Shown: in pieces, positions 17,333 to 24,917 of the stretch
How the letters are laid out: each line of letters opens with the position of its first letter
Position numbering within the stretch: position 1 is the stretch's first letter
Position numbers and translations under genes: made by a program
The notes under the pieces: model-generated
Told to the model about the DNA's origin: nothing
The model's database searches: none
Seen by the model: only the letters and a program-made list of their open reading frames with translations
Assembly: GCA_022511385.1 (NCBI GenBank)
Contig: JAFLRN010000007.1
Location: forward strand, 1 to 63,115
Source of the DNA: Acetatifactor sp.
Lineage (GTDB): Bacteria; Bacillota; Clostridia; Lachnospirales; Lachnospiraceae
Direction: 5' to 3'
Length of the DNA: 63,115 nucleotides

Positions 17333-18292
17333 ATGGACACAATCATATATTTTTATAAAAAGAGGAATCTGGAAAAACCAGCCATAGAGACGGTGCAAAT
17401 GAAAGACTATCTGCTGGTGCGGGTGGGGATGAATGTAGGAGAAAACAGATGGTTTTCCCATGCCTTCAATCCCACGGGCACAGCCAGGACGGATGCTGTT
17501 AAACCACAGTATTGTCATACTTTAAAGGCACGCTTGTTGGAACACAGGGAACAACGCCGCAGGATTCGTCTCAAACGGCAGCAGAGAAGGCAGCTTCAGG
17601 AAACCAGGGAACAGGTTAGCGTGGAGATTCAGCGCTTTCTTACGGAGCTTGGAAAAAACGTGGATGACCGCTATGAATGCCGCTGTGTCTATGCCGATGC
17701 AGTGAGGCATTGTTTGGTGATCCCGGAGGAACGGGAGATCAGCCGAAGAGAGATGGACGACTCGAGGGTGGAGGATGTGGCTGCAGCCTGTTGGTTGCCT
17801 CTGCTTTGGCTGCAGCTCTGGCAATTTCCGGAGTTTGACGCATATCTTCAGCCTCAGTGGGTGAAGCCCCTTTTGGAAAATGCCAGGCTTCACCACTATG
17901 TGGTGCTGGGGGCCGCCCACAGTGTGCCTGCCACGATTCTGCACTGCGCCCCCCGGATGAAGAGCCTTCGCTGGTTTCTGCAGGAGAGGGACTGTGGGCA
18001 GGAGATGCAGGATTTTGTGGAGGATTTTTATGAGGAGTATGGGCTGGCAGTAACGCTGCAGCCCCTGGAGGGGGAGAGAACTTTTTCGCGGCTGCTGCTG
18101 GAGACCCTGGAGCCTGTTTGTGTGCTGGACTTTACCGGGGAACCCCACATCCCTGTGGGCGGTCTGGCACGGGGCAGCATCTGGCTTGATTTCTGCTCTG
18201 TTGAGGAGAAAGCCCGGCAGATGACGGAGAAGGGAGAAGGCATTTTTTACTTTTCCATAAAAGAACTCTGGAAGCGGGCTGGCAAGTCTTGA
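17333..18292 (+). CDS. Hypothetical protein between dusB and greA
   Basis: I do not recognise this 319-aa protein. It has no signal peptide or transmembrane helix. An early strand-rich section is followed by a very basic Arg/Gln-rich helix (about residues 66-95) and then a Trp/Leu-rich globular part (WLPLLWLQLWQFPEF). The C-terminus ends with VCVLDFTGEPHIPVGGLARG and WLDFCSVEEKARQM. The ATG lies 33 bases after dusB. Base composition and codon use resemble the neighbours, so it looks like a resident lineage gene. The greA promoter overlaps its last bases. Confidence 0.75.
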   Translation: MDTIIYFYKKRNLEKPAIETVQMKDYLLVRVGMNVGENRWFSHAFNPTGTARTDAVKPQYCHTLKARLLEHREQRRRIRLKRQQRRQLQETREQVSVEIQRFLTELGKNVDDRYECRCVYADAVRHCLVIPEEREISRREMDDSRVEDVAAACWLPLLWLQLWQFPEFDAYLQPQWVKPLLENARLHHYVVLGAAHSVPATILHCAPRMKSLRWFLQERDCGQEMQDFVEDFYEEYGLAVTLQPLEGERTFSRLLLETLEPVCVLDFTGEPHIPVGGLARGSIWLDFCSVEEKARQMTEKGEGIFYFSIKELWKRAGKS

Positions 18293-18317
18293 CACCAAAG
18301 ATAAAAATGAGTATAAT
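18289..18317 (+). promoter_or_regulatory. Sigma-A promoter of greA-lysS
   Basis: Consensus TTGACA (18289-18294) and TATAAT (18312-18317), 17-base spacer, overlapping the stop codon of the upstream gene. A leader of about 95 bases follows. Confidence 0.88.
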
Positions 18318-18417
18318 ACGGTAGTTAAATGAAAGAATACAGGATGATTTGCAGAAACCCGAACGTGAATTTACGGGATTTAATATGAAATAAAACAGAC
18401 AGGAAGGGAAAGACAAA

Positions 18418-18900
18418 ATGCAGGAGAAGAAAAATATTTTAACCTACGAAGGACTCAGAAAGTACGAGGATGAGCTGCACGAGCTGAAGGTAAACCGCCG
18501 CCAGGAGGTTGCCCAGAAGATCAAGGAGGCCAGGGAGCAGGGAGATCTGTCCGAGAATGCCGAGTACGACGCAGCCAAGGACGAGCAGAGAGACATTGAG
18601 GCAAGAATCGAGGAGCTTGAAAAAATTCTGAAGAATGCCGAGGTGGTCTTGGAGGATGAGATCGATCTGGAGAGTATTAATATCGGCTGTAAGGTGAGGC
18701 TGCTGGACATTGAGTACAGCGAGGAGATTGAGTATAAGATCGTGGGTTCCGCAGAGGCGGACAGCTTAAAGGGCATGATCTCCAACGAGAGTCCTGTGGG
18801 CAGCGCTCTGATGGGCTGTAAACTGGGTGATACCGTGGAGGTAGAGACAGCTGCAGGAACATTTGCATATAAGGTATTGGATATTCAGAGAAGCAACTAA
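18418..18900 (+). CDS. greA: Transcription elongation factor GreA
   Basis: Rescues backtracked RNA polymerase by stimulating transcript cleavage (160 aa, normal length). The N-terminal coiled coil contains the acidic tip region (AREQGDLSENAEYDAAKDEQ), with the Asp/Glu residues that reach the polymerase active site. The C-terminal FKBP-like domain ends ESPVGSALMGCKLGDTVEV. lysS follows 28 bases downstream, the common Firmicutes greA-lysS order. Confidence 0.97.
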   Translation: MQEKKNILTYEGLRKYEDELHELKVNRRQEVAQKIKEAREQGDLSENAEYDAAKDEQRDIEARIEELEKILKNAEVVLEDEIDLESINIGCKVRLLDIEYSEEIEYKIVGSAEADSLKGMISNESPVGSALMGCKLGDTVEVETAAGTFAYKVLDIQRSN

Positions 18901-18928
18901 GTTGAGACGAAAAGGAGAGGCTTAAGAA

Positions 18929-20422
18929 GTGGCAGAGACGCAGAATACAAATGTACAGGAACAGGATTTGAACCAGCTGCTGCAGGTGAGACGGGATAAG
19001 CTTGCAGCCCTGCAGGAAGCAGGAAAGGATCCTTTTCTGCATACTAAATACAATGTGACCCACCATAGCGTGGACATTAAGGAGAACTATGAGGCCCTGG
19101 AGGGAAAATCCGTCAGCGTGGCGGGCCGTATCATGTCCAAACGTATTATGGGCAAGGCCTCTTTTTGCAACATACAGGATCTGCCCGGCAATATTCAGGT
19201 TTATGTGGCACGGGACAGTATCGGCGAGGAACCTTACGCAGATTTTAAGAAGTACGATGTGGGCGATATCGTTGGCATTCAGGGCGAGGTGTTCAAGACA
19301 AAGACGGGGGAAATATCTGTACATGCCTCCGCTGTTGTTCTGTTGTCAAAGAGCCTGCAGATTCTGCCTGAGAAGTTCCATGGCCTGACCAACACAGATA
19401 TCCGCTACCGCCAGCGATACACGGACCTGATCATGAATCAGGATGTAAAGGACACCTTTGTGAAGCGCTCTAAGATCATCAGTGCCATTCGCCGTTATCT
19501 GGAAGGTGAGGGCTTCCTTGAGGTGGAGACCCCCATGCTGGTGGTCAATGCGGGCGGCGCGGCAGCGAGACCCTTTGAGACGCATTACAACGTTTTGGAT
19601 GAGGATGTGAAGCTGCGTATTTCACTGGAGTTATATTTAAAGCGCCTTATCGTGGGCGGCTTAGAGCGGGTCTACGAGATTGGCCGCGTGTTCCGTAATG
19701 AGGGGATGGACACCAGGCATAATCCCGAGTTTACTATGATGGAGCTGTATCAGGCTTACACCGATTATTATGGTATGATGGAACTGACTGAGAATATGTT
19801 CCGATATGTGGCGCAGGAGGTGTGCGGCACCACTTTGATTCCCTACGCGGATGAGATGATCGATCTTGGCAAGCCCTTTGCGAGACTTACGATGGTGGAC
19901 GCGGTGAAGCAGTATGCGGGTGTGGATTTTGACCAGATTCCTGACACGGCGGCTGCGAAGAAGATTGCTGATGAGAAGGGTGTACACTATGAGGCCCGTC
20001 ACCAGAAGGGTGATATCCTGAACCTGTTCTTTGAGGAATTTGTGGAGGAGCACCTGATCCAGCCCACTTTCCTGATGGATCATCCCGTGGAGGTCTCACC
20101 TCTGACAAAGAGAAAGCCGGACAAGCCCGACTATGTGGAGCGGTTCGAGTTGTTTATCTATGGTCGGGAGATGTGTAACGCTTATTCCGAGCTGAACGAT
20201 CCCATCGATCAGAGGGAGCGTTTCAAAGCCCAGGAGGCTGCGCTGGCAGCAGGCGACGAGGAAGCCAACACCACCGATGAGGACTTTATGAATGCTCTGG
20301 AGATCGGCATGCCGCCCACCGGAGGTATTGGGTACGGTATTGACAGGCTGGTGATGCTTCTGACTAATTCGCCGGCGATCAGGGATGTGTTGTTGTTCCC
20401 GACGATGAGAACATTGGACTGA
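18929..20422 (+). CDS. lysS: Lysyl-tRNA synthetase, class II
   Basis: Charges tRNA-Lys (497 aa). A GTG start follows AAGGAGAGG. The N-terminal OB-fold anticodon domain (about residues 60-170) precedes the class II core: motif 1 near FLEVETPML, motif 2 [20 protein letters not shown], motif 3 [12 protein letters not shown]. The C-terminus is [10 protein letters not shown]. The same C-terminal peptide is encoded again 2.2 kb downstream (22627-22662), showing that the gene's 3' end has served as an integration target. The reading frame remains intact because the inserted element restores the last codons. Confidence 0.97.
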   Translation: MAETQNTNVQEQDLNQLLQVRRDKLAALQEAGKDPFLHTKYNVTHHSVDIKENYEALEGKSVSVAGRIMSKRIMGKASFCNIQDLPGNIQVYVARDSIGEEPYADFKKYDVGDIVGIQGEVFKTKTGEISVHASAVVLLSKSLQILPEKFHGLTNTDIRYRQRYTDLIMNQDVKDTFVKRSKIISAIRRYLEGEGFLEVETPMLVVNAGGAAARPFETHYNVLDEDVKLRISLELYLKRLIVGGLERVYEIGRVFRNEGMDTRHNPEFTMMELYQAYTDYYGMMELTENMFRYVAQEVCGTTLIPYADEMIDLGKPFARLTMVDAVKQYAGVDFDQIPDTAAAKKIADEKGVHYEARHQKGDILNLFFEEFVEEHLIQPTFLMDHPVEVSPLTKRKPDKPDYVERFELFIYGREMCNAYSELNDPIDQRERFKAQEAALAAGDEEANTTDEDFMNALEIGMPPTGGIGYGIDRLVMLLTNSPAIRDVLLFPTMRTLD

Positions 20423-20465
20423 AAAAGCCAGTAAAATCAAGGGTTACAGCGATTTTGAGTTGCGA

Positions 20466-20513
20466 TTTACTACAAATTTGCTACGCATAATACGGAATAA
20501 TACCTGATAATAC
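20466..20513 (+). repeat. Left-end iterons of the lysS-linked element
   Basis: TTTACTACA (20466) and TTTGCTACG (20477) are 11 bases apart. They are followed by three ATAATAC units at 20487, 20497 and 20507, exactly 10 bases apart. The same two families recur at 22506-22616. Confidence 0.8.
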
Positions 20514-20552
20514 GTTTTGTGCGACATTCAATTTTAAAGGGTATGTACCTTT

Positions 20553-20591
20553 AGGACACTTTCCAAGTGAGAATTTGAAAGTGTCCTTTTG
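20553..20591 (+). terminator. Terminator downstream of lysS, inside the element
   Basis: Perfect 11-base stem AGGACACTTTC / GAAAGTGTCCT with a 13-base loop and a TTTTG tail. It now ends the greA-lysS transcript. Confidence 0.85.
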
Positions 20592-20632
20592 TTATGGTCA
20601 AAAATTAAATTGGAAGTGAGATTGTTCAGTTG

Positions 20633-20661
20633 TTGAAAATATTGTGTAGATTGGATATAAA
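20633..20661 (+). promoter_or_regulatory. Promoter of the AbiE-like module
   Basis: TTGAAA (20633-20638) and TATAAA (20656-20661), 17-base spacer, 33 bases before the palindromic operator. Confidence 0.6.
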
Positions 20662-20693
20662 AATAGATTGAAAAAAAAATAAAAAAATGTTAT

Positions 20694-20730
20694 TTTTAAT
20701 TTGTAACATAAAATGGGTTACAAATTAAAA
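20694..20730 (+). promoter_or_regulatory. Perfect 14-base palindrome, putative operator, overlapping the start region
   Basis: TTTTAATTTGTAAC (20694-20707) is perfectly repeated in inverse at 20717-20730, with a 9-base spacer. The right arm runs into the AAAAGGTG ribosome binding site of the next gene. It may bind the encoded winged-helix protein as DNA, or sequester the ribosome site as an RNA hairpin. Confidence 0.8.
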
Positions 20731-20739
20731 GGTGATTGC

Positions 20740-21690
20740 GTGAAAAAATATATTGAAAAGTGTTTGAGAAGAACAGTTACAATTGAAAACAATACAGAGT
20801 TATTAAAAAGGCTTCCATTAAAATATAAAGGAATCTATAATTTGTTTTCTGTATTGCATGATGGAATAGAGTGGATTATTGTACAGCCGAAGGTAGAGGT
20901 GCGATTAAATACTTTGCGCTACGATAGAAGTCAGATAGAGAAAGTATCCGGCTTTAATTGCGCTTTGTATTTTACAAAAATAAATCATTATGCGAAAGAA
21001 ACAATGATGAATGAAGGAATACCATTCATTATTGCAGAACAGCAGATGTTTCTTCCATTTCTTGGGATGGTTTTGTTGGAAAAGGACAATAGGCGGTTGG
21101 CTCCGGTACACATGATTTCTTTTCTGACCCAGAAGCTTTTACTATGTGCCCTGTATGATAAATGGAATGCTATGAATGTGACAAAAATAGCAGAAAGGCT
21201 TGGAGTTACTAAAATGTCCGTGACCAGATGTTTGGATGAGATAGAATATTTAGATTTAGATATACTTGATATATCAGGAAAAACCAGAAAGATATCGGTT
21301 GGAGATGAACCTAAAACATTGTGGGAGAAAATCAGGCCGGTTCTAAGAAATCCGATAATAACAAGGTTTCAGTTGGCAGAGGATATACATTTAGAAAAGA
21401 AAGCAGGAATGACAGCTCTTTGTGAGTACTCCCTGCTCTCGGACAATAGTTATCCTACTTATGCGATTACAAAAAAAGAATTGAGCGATGTAAATATCAG
21501 ATCAATAAGACAAATATCAGCAGGAGAAGAAGTTGGTTGTGAAGTTTTAGAGCTTGGATATTTTATTGATTTGAATGGTAAACAGGTTCAGGATCCATTA
21601 AGTGTGGTACTGAGCTTATCCGGAGAGGACATGGCAGACGAAAGAGTTCAACTTTGTATAGACGAGATGCTGGAGGGCTACGTATGGTAA
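20740..21690 (+). CDS. Winged-HTH protein, AbiEi-like antitoxin/regulator candidate
   Basis: Protein of 316 aa from a GTG start after AAAGGTG. A central helix-turn-helix (about residues 142-170: NVTKIAERLGVTKMSVTRCLDEIE) is flanked by an N-terminal domain and a C-terminal domain with no name I can assign. It overlaps the downstream nucleotidyltransferase by 7 bases and is preceded by a 14-base perfect palindrome. This matches type IV AbiE logic, in which the HTH antitoxin represses the operon. The HTH is central rather than N-terminal, so it may be a distinct antitoxin family. AT-rich; part of the lysS-linked element. Confidence 0.7.
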   Translation: MKKYIEKCLRRTVTIENNTELLKRLPLKYKGIYNLFSVLHDGIEWIIVQPKVEVRLNTLRYDRSQIEKVSGFNCALYFTKINHYAKETMMNEGIPFIIAEQQMFLPFLGMVLLEKDNRRLAPVHMISFLTQKLLLCALYDKWNAMNVTKIAERLGVTKMSVTRCLDEIEYLDLDILDISGKTRKISVGDEPKTLWEKIRPVLRNPIITRFQLAEDIHLEKKAGMTALCEYSLLSDNSYPTYAITKKELSDVNIRSIRQISAGEEVGCEVLELGYFIDLNGKQVQDPLSVVLSLSGEDMADERVQLCIDEMLEGYVW

Positions 21691-22433
21691 GAGGATTAGA
21701 TACGTTCAAAGAATATTTTAAAGGCTTTGAAAATCAATACGTGATAATTGGGGGTGCTGCTTGTGATATTCTGTTTGCAAGTAACGAAGGGCAGTTTAGA
21801 GCAACAAGAGATCTTGATATAGTGCTTATCGTAGAGGCATTGACACCAGAATTTGGAGAAAGGTTTTGGAAGTTTGTAGAATCAGGAAAATATAGGAACA
21901 AAGCAACCAGTGTTGGCAAGTCTCAATTTTACAGATATGATAAGCCGGAAAACGAATCGTATCCTAAGATGATAGAGCTGTTTGCCAGAACAGATTTTGT
22001 GCTTAATGAGATGGATGGATTGACACCGGTTTATATAGATGATGAAGTGTCCAGCCTTTCCGCAATTCTGTTGAATAATGACTATTACAATGTACTTCTT
22101 GCCGGAAAGACTGTGGTTTGGGAGTTGTCGGTTTTAAGACCAGAATATTTGCTTCTTTTTAAGGTGAAAGCATACTTGGATTTGAGCGAGAGAAAAGAGA
22201 AGGGCGAAAATGTTGATTCACGTGATATTAAGAAACATAAAAATGACATTCTCAGAATTGCCACAGAGTTCATTTTAGATAAGGTTGATGCTTTACCTGA
22301 GACAGTACATATGGATGTGGAGAATTTTATTAAGAAGCTTGAAGAAGAACCATTTGATGCGAACCTATTAAAAGAATTTGGTTTGAGTAATGAGGAGCTG
22401 GTAGGCAGGCTTCGACAGATGTATGGATTATAA
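21684..22433 (+). CDS. Nucleotidyltransferase, AbiEii-like toxin candidate
   Basis: Nucleotidyltransferase-fold protein of 249 aa. The signature is IGGAACDIL (GG at residues 23-24) followed by the metal-binding TRDLDIVL (Asp43 and Asp45). A later helix LLLFKVKAYLDLSER with a Lys/Asp-rich KKHKNDIL segment resembles the third AbiEii block. AbiEii-type toxins add nucleotides to tRNA or other acceptors and cause growth arrest during phage infection. The start at 21684 overlaps the partner gene as ATGGTAA, with GGAGG upstream, implying translational coupling. The fold is well supported; toxin function and phage defence are inferred. Confidence 0.75.
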   Translation: MVRGLDTFKEYFKGFENQYVIIGGAACDILFASNEGQFRATRDLDIVLIVEALTPEFGERFWKFVESGKYRNKATSVGKSQFYRYDKPENESYPKMIELFARTDFVLNEMDGLTPVYIDDEVSSLSAILLNNDYYNVLLAGKTVVWELSVLRPEYLLLFKVKAYLDLSERKEKGENVDSRDIKKHKNDILRIATEFILDKVDALPETVHMDVENFIKKLEEEPFDANLLKEFGLSNEELVGRLRQMYGL

Positions 22434-22505
22434 GCCCAAAATCAAAATAATTTTAGGAGAGAGTCCTAAAATTGAATGTGTGGATTGTAACTACAAAATC
22501 AGCGA

Positions 22506-22616
22506 TTTACTACAGGTTTACTACAAATTTTCTTGACATGGTACTGAATAATACTTGATAATAAGTTGTAGAAAAACGCTAAATACGGGATAATACCTAA
22601 TAATGCGGAATAATAC
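22506..22616 (+). repeat. Right-end iterons of the lysS-linked element
   Basis: Two TTTACTACA units (22506, 22517; 11 bases apart), two ATAATAC-like units (22548, 22558; 10 apart) and four more at 22580, 22590, 22600 and 22610 (10 apart). They have the same orientation and families as the left end. The gap from 22434 to the duplicated lysS tail holds no gene. Confidence 0.8.
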
Positions 22617-22626
22617 CGTATCCTCT

Positions 22627-22662
22627 TTGGTATTCCCCACAATGCGAACGCTGGACAATTAA
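22627..22662 (+). pseudogene. Duplicated lysS 3' end (attachment-site remnant)
   Basis: Twelve codons read [15 protein letters not shown], matching the LysS C-terminus FPTMRTLD with synonymous differences. No start codon or upstream lysS frame exists here, so this is the displaced 3' end of an older host lysS, or the attR of the element. The DNA identity to the intact end is interrupted, suggesting that the element brought its end from another strain. Confidence 0.75.
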
Positions 22663-22702
22663 GACCCGGATTTTCAAGGGGTTCATATCTTGAAAGTCAA
22701 AA

Positions 22703-22730
22703 TTTACGATCGATTTACGGCCAAATTACG
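22703..22730 (+). repeat. Third set of 11-base-spaced iterons
   Basis: TTTACG at 22703 and 22714 and ATTACG at 22725, each 11 bases apart. They lie just after the duplicated lysS tail, in the same relative position as the left-end iterons after intact lysS. This suggests that a second, older element starts here. Confidence 0.6.
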
Positions 22731-22768
22731 CCCTAACAAAGAGAATATGTTCAAAGAAAGATAAAAAT

Positions 22769-22804
22769 GCGACAGAGGACGGAAAATCCTTTTGTCGCTT
22801 TTTT
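22769..22804. terminator. Bidirectional terminator at the end of the XRE gene
   Basis: Stem GCGACA/TGTCGC extended by AGGA/TCCT across a small internal loop, followed by TTTTTT. The T-run overlaps the stop codon of the convergent XRE gene. Confidence 0.75.
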
Positions 22805-23027
22805 ACCTTTTATGTGGTGGAGTTGTATCATTGGTTAAACCACCTAAATAATCTAATGACACATCATAGAACTTGGCAAGAGTGACCGCTAATTCAAACG
22901 GTAATTCTCTTTTTCCGGTTTCGTAATTGTGATAGGTGGTTCGTTGCATATGAAGTAAATCAGCCAGTTTTCTGATAGACAAATCTTTATCTTCTCGTAA
23001 ATCTCTCAATCGCGGATAATATCCCAT
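22803..23027 (-). CDS. XRE-family transcriptional regulator
   Basis: Small HTH_3 repressor of 74 aa: LREDKDLSIRKLADLLHMQRTTYHNYETG covers the helix-turn-helix, followed by LAVTLAKFYDVSLDYLGG. The start at 23027 is chosen because AGGTGAT, a seven-base match to the anti-Shine-Dalgarno sequence, sits just upstream; a GTG at 23036 is possible. It is divergent from the Sel1-repeat lipoprotein gene, whose promoter contains a dyad of TGTACA half-sites, so it probably represses that gene and perhaps itself. Confidence 0.9.
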   Translation of the reverse strand: MGYYPRLRDLREDKDLSIRKLADLLHMQRTTYHNYETGKRELPFELAVTLAKFYDVSLDYLGGLTNDTTPPHKR

Positions 23028-23049
23028 AAAAATCACCTATTCCTTTTCC

Positions 23050-23078
23050 TTGACAGTGTACAACAAATGATGTACAAT
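23050..23078 (+). promoter_or_regulatory. Promoter with embedded TGTACA dyad, Sel1 gene
   Basis: TTGACA (23050-23055) and TACAAT (23073-23078), 17-base spacer. TGTACA at 23057-23062 and 23071-23076 fall in the spacer and over the -10 element, so a bound repressor would block polymerase. A further inverted pair TGTCC/GGACA lies at 23088-23107. Confidence 0.75.
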
Positions 23079-23135
23079 TATTTAGTCTGTCCAACATATG
23101 ACGGACAAATGCAATTTAAAGAAAGGGAAAAACAG

Positions 23136-24503
23136 ATGGAGAAAAGGAATATTGCAATAATTCTAATGAGTGCTTTGATAGTTACTGTATTATCCAGTTG
23201 CGGAAATTCCTCACAAGAGAATACGGGAGCAACCATATACTCAGGAGAAGTTACTGCGGAAAACGATGCTAAAGAAACAGAGGAAAACGACACCAAAGAA
23301 TCTGAGGAAAAAGGCAGTACATACTATGAAAGGGGGCGTGCCTGTCTGTATGGTCTGGATGGACAGGAAATTGATCTTGAAGCGGCTTACACAAACTTTG
23401 AAAAAGCGCTGGTGCTGGGAAAGACGGAAGCAAATTATTATTTAGGAGTATTATACGATTGGTATGGTTACCCTGAGCAAGACTATGACAAGGCAAAGAC
23501 TTATTACGAAGTGGTTGGTGAGTATCCTTATGCACAGTTATCTTTAGGCAACCTATATTATTACGGACAGGGAGTGGGTTTGGAAGAAAATACCGAAAAA
23601 GCACAGGAACTGTTTGAAGCTGTCATTGCAGAAGGTTGTGTAGAAGGATATTTAGGTAGGGGAGAAGTGGCAAGAACTAATGAAGATTTTGATACTGCGT
23701 TGGAATGTTTTAACAAAGTATTGGAAGGCGAAGAGCAAATCTATATTGCTTGTGCGTTGTCTAATATTGCCTCTATGTATCGAAATGGAGAAGGTGTAGA
23801 GCAAGATTCTGCAAAAGCAATAGAATGGTATGAGAAAGCAGCAGATTTAGGTTATACTTCTGCAATGAGTAATATCGGCTATATGTATTATAGAGGAGAA
23901 GGTGTAGACCAGAATTATGCCCAAGCAATGGAATGGTACGGGAAAGCAGCAAATTTAGGAAATTCTAATGCAATGGATTGGGTTGGTTATATGTATCAAT
24001 ATGGATTAAGCGTTGAGCAAGATTATACTAAAGCCATGGAGTGGTATGAAAAAGCAGCAGATTTAGGTAGTTCATCTGCAATGAATAATATTGCTTCTCT
24101 ATATTATAATGGAAAAGGAGTAGAGCAGGATTACGCCAAATCAATGGAATGGTATGAGAAATCAGCAAATTTAGGGAATGCATCTGCAATGACGTGGGTT
24201 GGCTATATGTATCAACATGAGCAAGGAGTGGAATTGAATTATGCCCAAGCAATGGAATGGTATAAAAAATCGGCAAATCTAGGGAATGATTCCGCAATGA
24301 ATAATATTGGCTTTATGTATGATAATGGGCAAGGTGTAGAACAGGATTACGCCCAAGCAATGGAATGGTATGAGAAAGCAGCAGCATTAGGGAATACTTC
24401 CGCAATGAATAATATAGGTTATAGGTATGAGAACGGACTGGGGGTAGAAAAAAATTTATCCAAAGCTCAAGAGTGGTATGATAAAGCCGCAGCCGCACAG
24501 TAA
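23136..24503 (+). CDS. Sel1-like repeat lipoprotein
   Basis: Predicted surface lipoprotein of 455 aa: signal peptide with lipobox LSSC, a charged linker (Glu/Lys/Thr-rich), then Sel1/TPR-type helical repeats of 36 residues. The last seven are regular (A-M-x-N-I-x-x-M-Y-x-N-G-x-G-V-E-Q-D-Y-A...). Repeats 3 and 5 of these share a variant WVGYMYQ face, suggesting duplication of a two-repeat unit. Such solenoids mediate protein-protein contacts. The start follows GAAAGGG, and an upstream in-frame extension lacks a lipobox position. It is probably controlled by the divergent XRE regulator. The partner is unknown. Confidence 0.88.
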   Translation: MEKRNIAIILMSALIVTVLSSCGNSSQENTGATIYSGEVTAENDAKETEENDTKESEEKGSTYYERGRACLYGLDGQEIDLEAAYTNFEKALVLGKTEANYYLGVLYDWYGYPEQDYDKAKTYYEVVGEYPYAQLSLGNLYYYGQGVGLEENTEKAQELFEAVIAEGCVEGYLGRGEVARTNEDFDTALECFNKVLEGEEQIYIACALSNIASMYRNGEGVEQDSAKAIEWYEKAADLGYTSAMSNIGYMYYRGEGVDQNYAQAMEWYGKAANLGNSNAMDWVGYMYQYGLSVEQDYTKAMEWYEKAADLGSSSAMNNIASLYYNGKGVEQDYAKSMEWYEKSANLGNASAMTWVGYMYQHEQGVELNYAQAMEWYKKSANLGNDSAMNNIGFMYDNGQGVEQDYAQAMEWYEKAAALGNTSAMNNIGYRYENGLGVEKNLSKAQEWYDKAAAAQ

Positions 24504-24542
24504 TGGACACAGAAGTAGGAGCGGATGCTAAAAGGCTATGTA

Positions 24543-24575
24543 GAGAAAAAGGGGAAATAATTCCGCTCTTTTTCT
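24543..24575 (+). terminator. Terminator after the Sel1 gene
   Basis: Hairpin formed by AGAAAAAG...GAA and TTCC...CTTTTTCT with a T-rich 3' arm. It is conserved in repeat copy B at 32259-32290. Confidence 0.65.
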
Positions 24576-24588
24576 GCTTGAAAACTGG

Positions 24589-24618
24589 TTGCATGAATGA
24601 TATTGAATAGATTATAAT
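24589..24618 (+). promoter_or_regulatory. Promoter of the UPF0175-DUF3368 pair
   Basis: TTGCAT (24589-24594) and TATAAT (24613-24618), 18-base spacer. It is conserved at the same spacing in copy B. Confidence 0.65.
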
Positions 24619-24662
24619 AATACAGAAAAGAAGATTTTAAGCAGGACATGGAGGTGTCGGTC

Positions 24663-24917
24663 ATGTGTGTTGTATCAATAAATGTTCCGGAAGAAATATT
24701 GTTAGATCTTCATGAGGATAAAAATGGTTTTGCTGAGTATATGAAGAAAATGTTGGCTTTGGATTTATATAAAAACAAAAAAGTATCTTTGGGATATTGC
24801 GCCAGCGTTGCAGAAATGACGAAAGAAGAATTTGTACAATATCTTGGCATGAATGGTGTTTCGGTATTTTCCTTTGCGTCAGATAATGAATTTTTGGAGG
24901 AATTGAAGAATGCGTAA
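24663..24917 (+). CDS. UPF0175-family antitoxin
   Basis: Small protein of 84 aa from the ATG at 24663, preceded by GGAGGTG. It begins VVSINVPEEILLDL and continues with GFAEYMKKMLALDLYKNKKVS and YCASVAEMTKEEFVQYL, the UPF0175 pattern (a ribbon strand followed by an HTH-like segment). Proteins of this family are antitoxins for DUF3368/PIN toxins, and exactly such a gene follows with an 8-base overlap. It probably binds and neutralises the nuclease and autorepresses the promoter at 24589-24618. Confidence 0.85.
   Translation: MCVVSINVPEEILLDLHEDKNGFAEYMKKMLALDLYKNKKVSLGYCASVAEMTKEEFVQYLGMNGVSVFSFASDNEFLEELKNA

Larger units (their letters stand above)
20423..22662 (+). mobile_element. Integrated element at the lysS 3' end (integrase lost)
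   Basis: Begins at the lysS stop codon and ends at a second, diverged lysS 3' end (22627-22662). Both boundaries carry direct repeats in the same orientation: TTTACTACA-type units spaced 11 bases and ATAATAC-type units spaced exactly 10 bases. This layout fits att sites with integrase arm-type repeats. The interior is AT-rich compared with neighbouring genes and encodes only an AbiE-like gene pair. No recombinase is present, so the element would need help in trans or is a fossil. Boundaries are inferred from these repeats. Confidence 0.7.
24501..24675 (+). repeat. Dispersed 165-base repeat, copy A (terminator, promoter, antitoxin start)
   Basis: Runs from the stop codon of the Sel1 gene through a terminator hairpin and promoter into the first codons of the UPF0175 antitoxin. 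A homologous segment, about 80 percent alike by eye, lies at 32223-32386 before the alcohol dehydrogenase gene. Confidence 0.8.

Noticed and set aside
20466..22730. Iterons considered as a plasmid replication origin
   Set aside because: No replication initiator gene, and the repeats sit at the two edges next to duplicated lysS ends, which fits attachment sites better.
23780..24500. Regular repeats that could suggest a CRISPR array
   Set aside because: They are 108-base coding repeats (36 residues, Sel1 type) without unique spacers; no cas genes are present.
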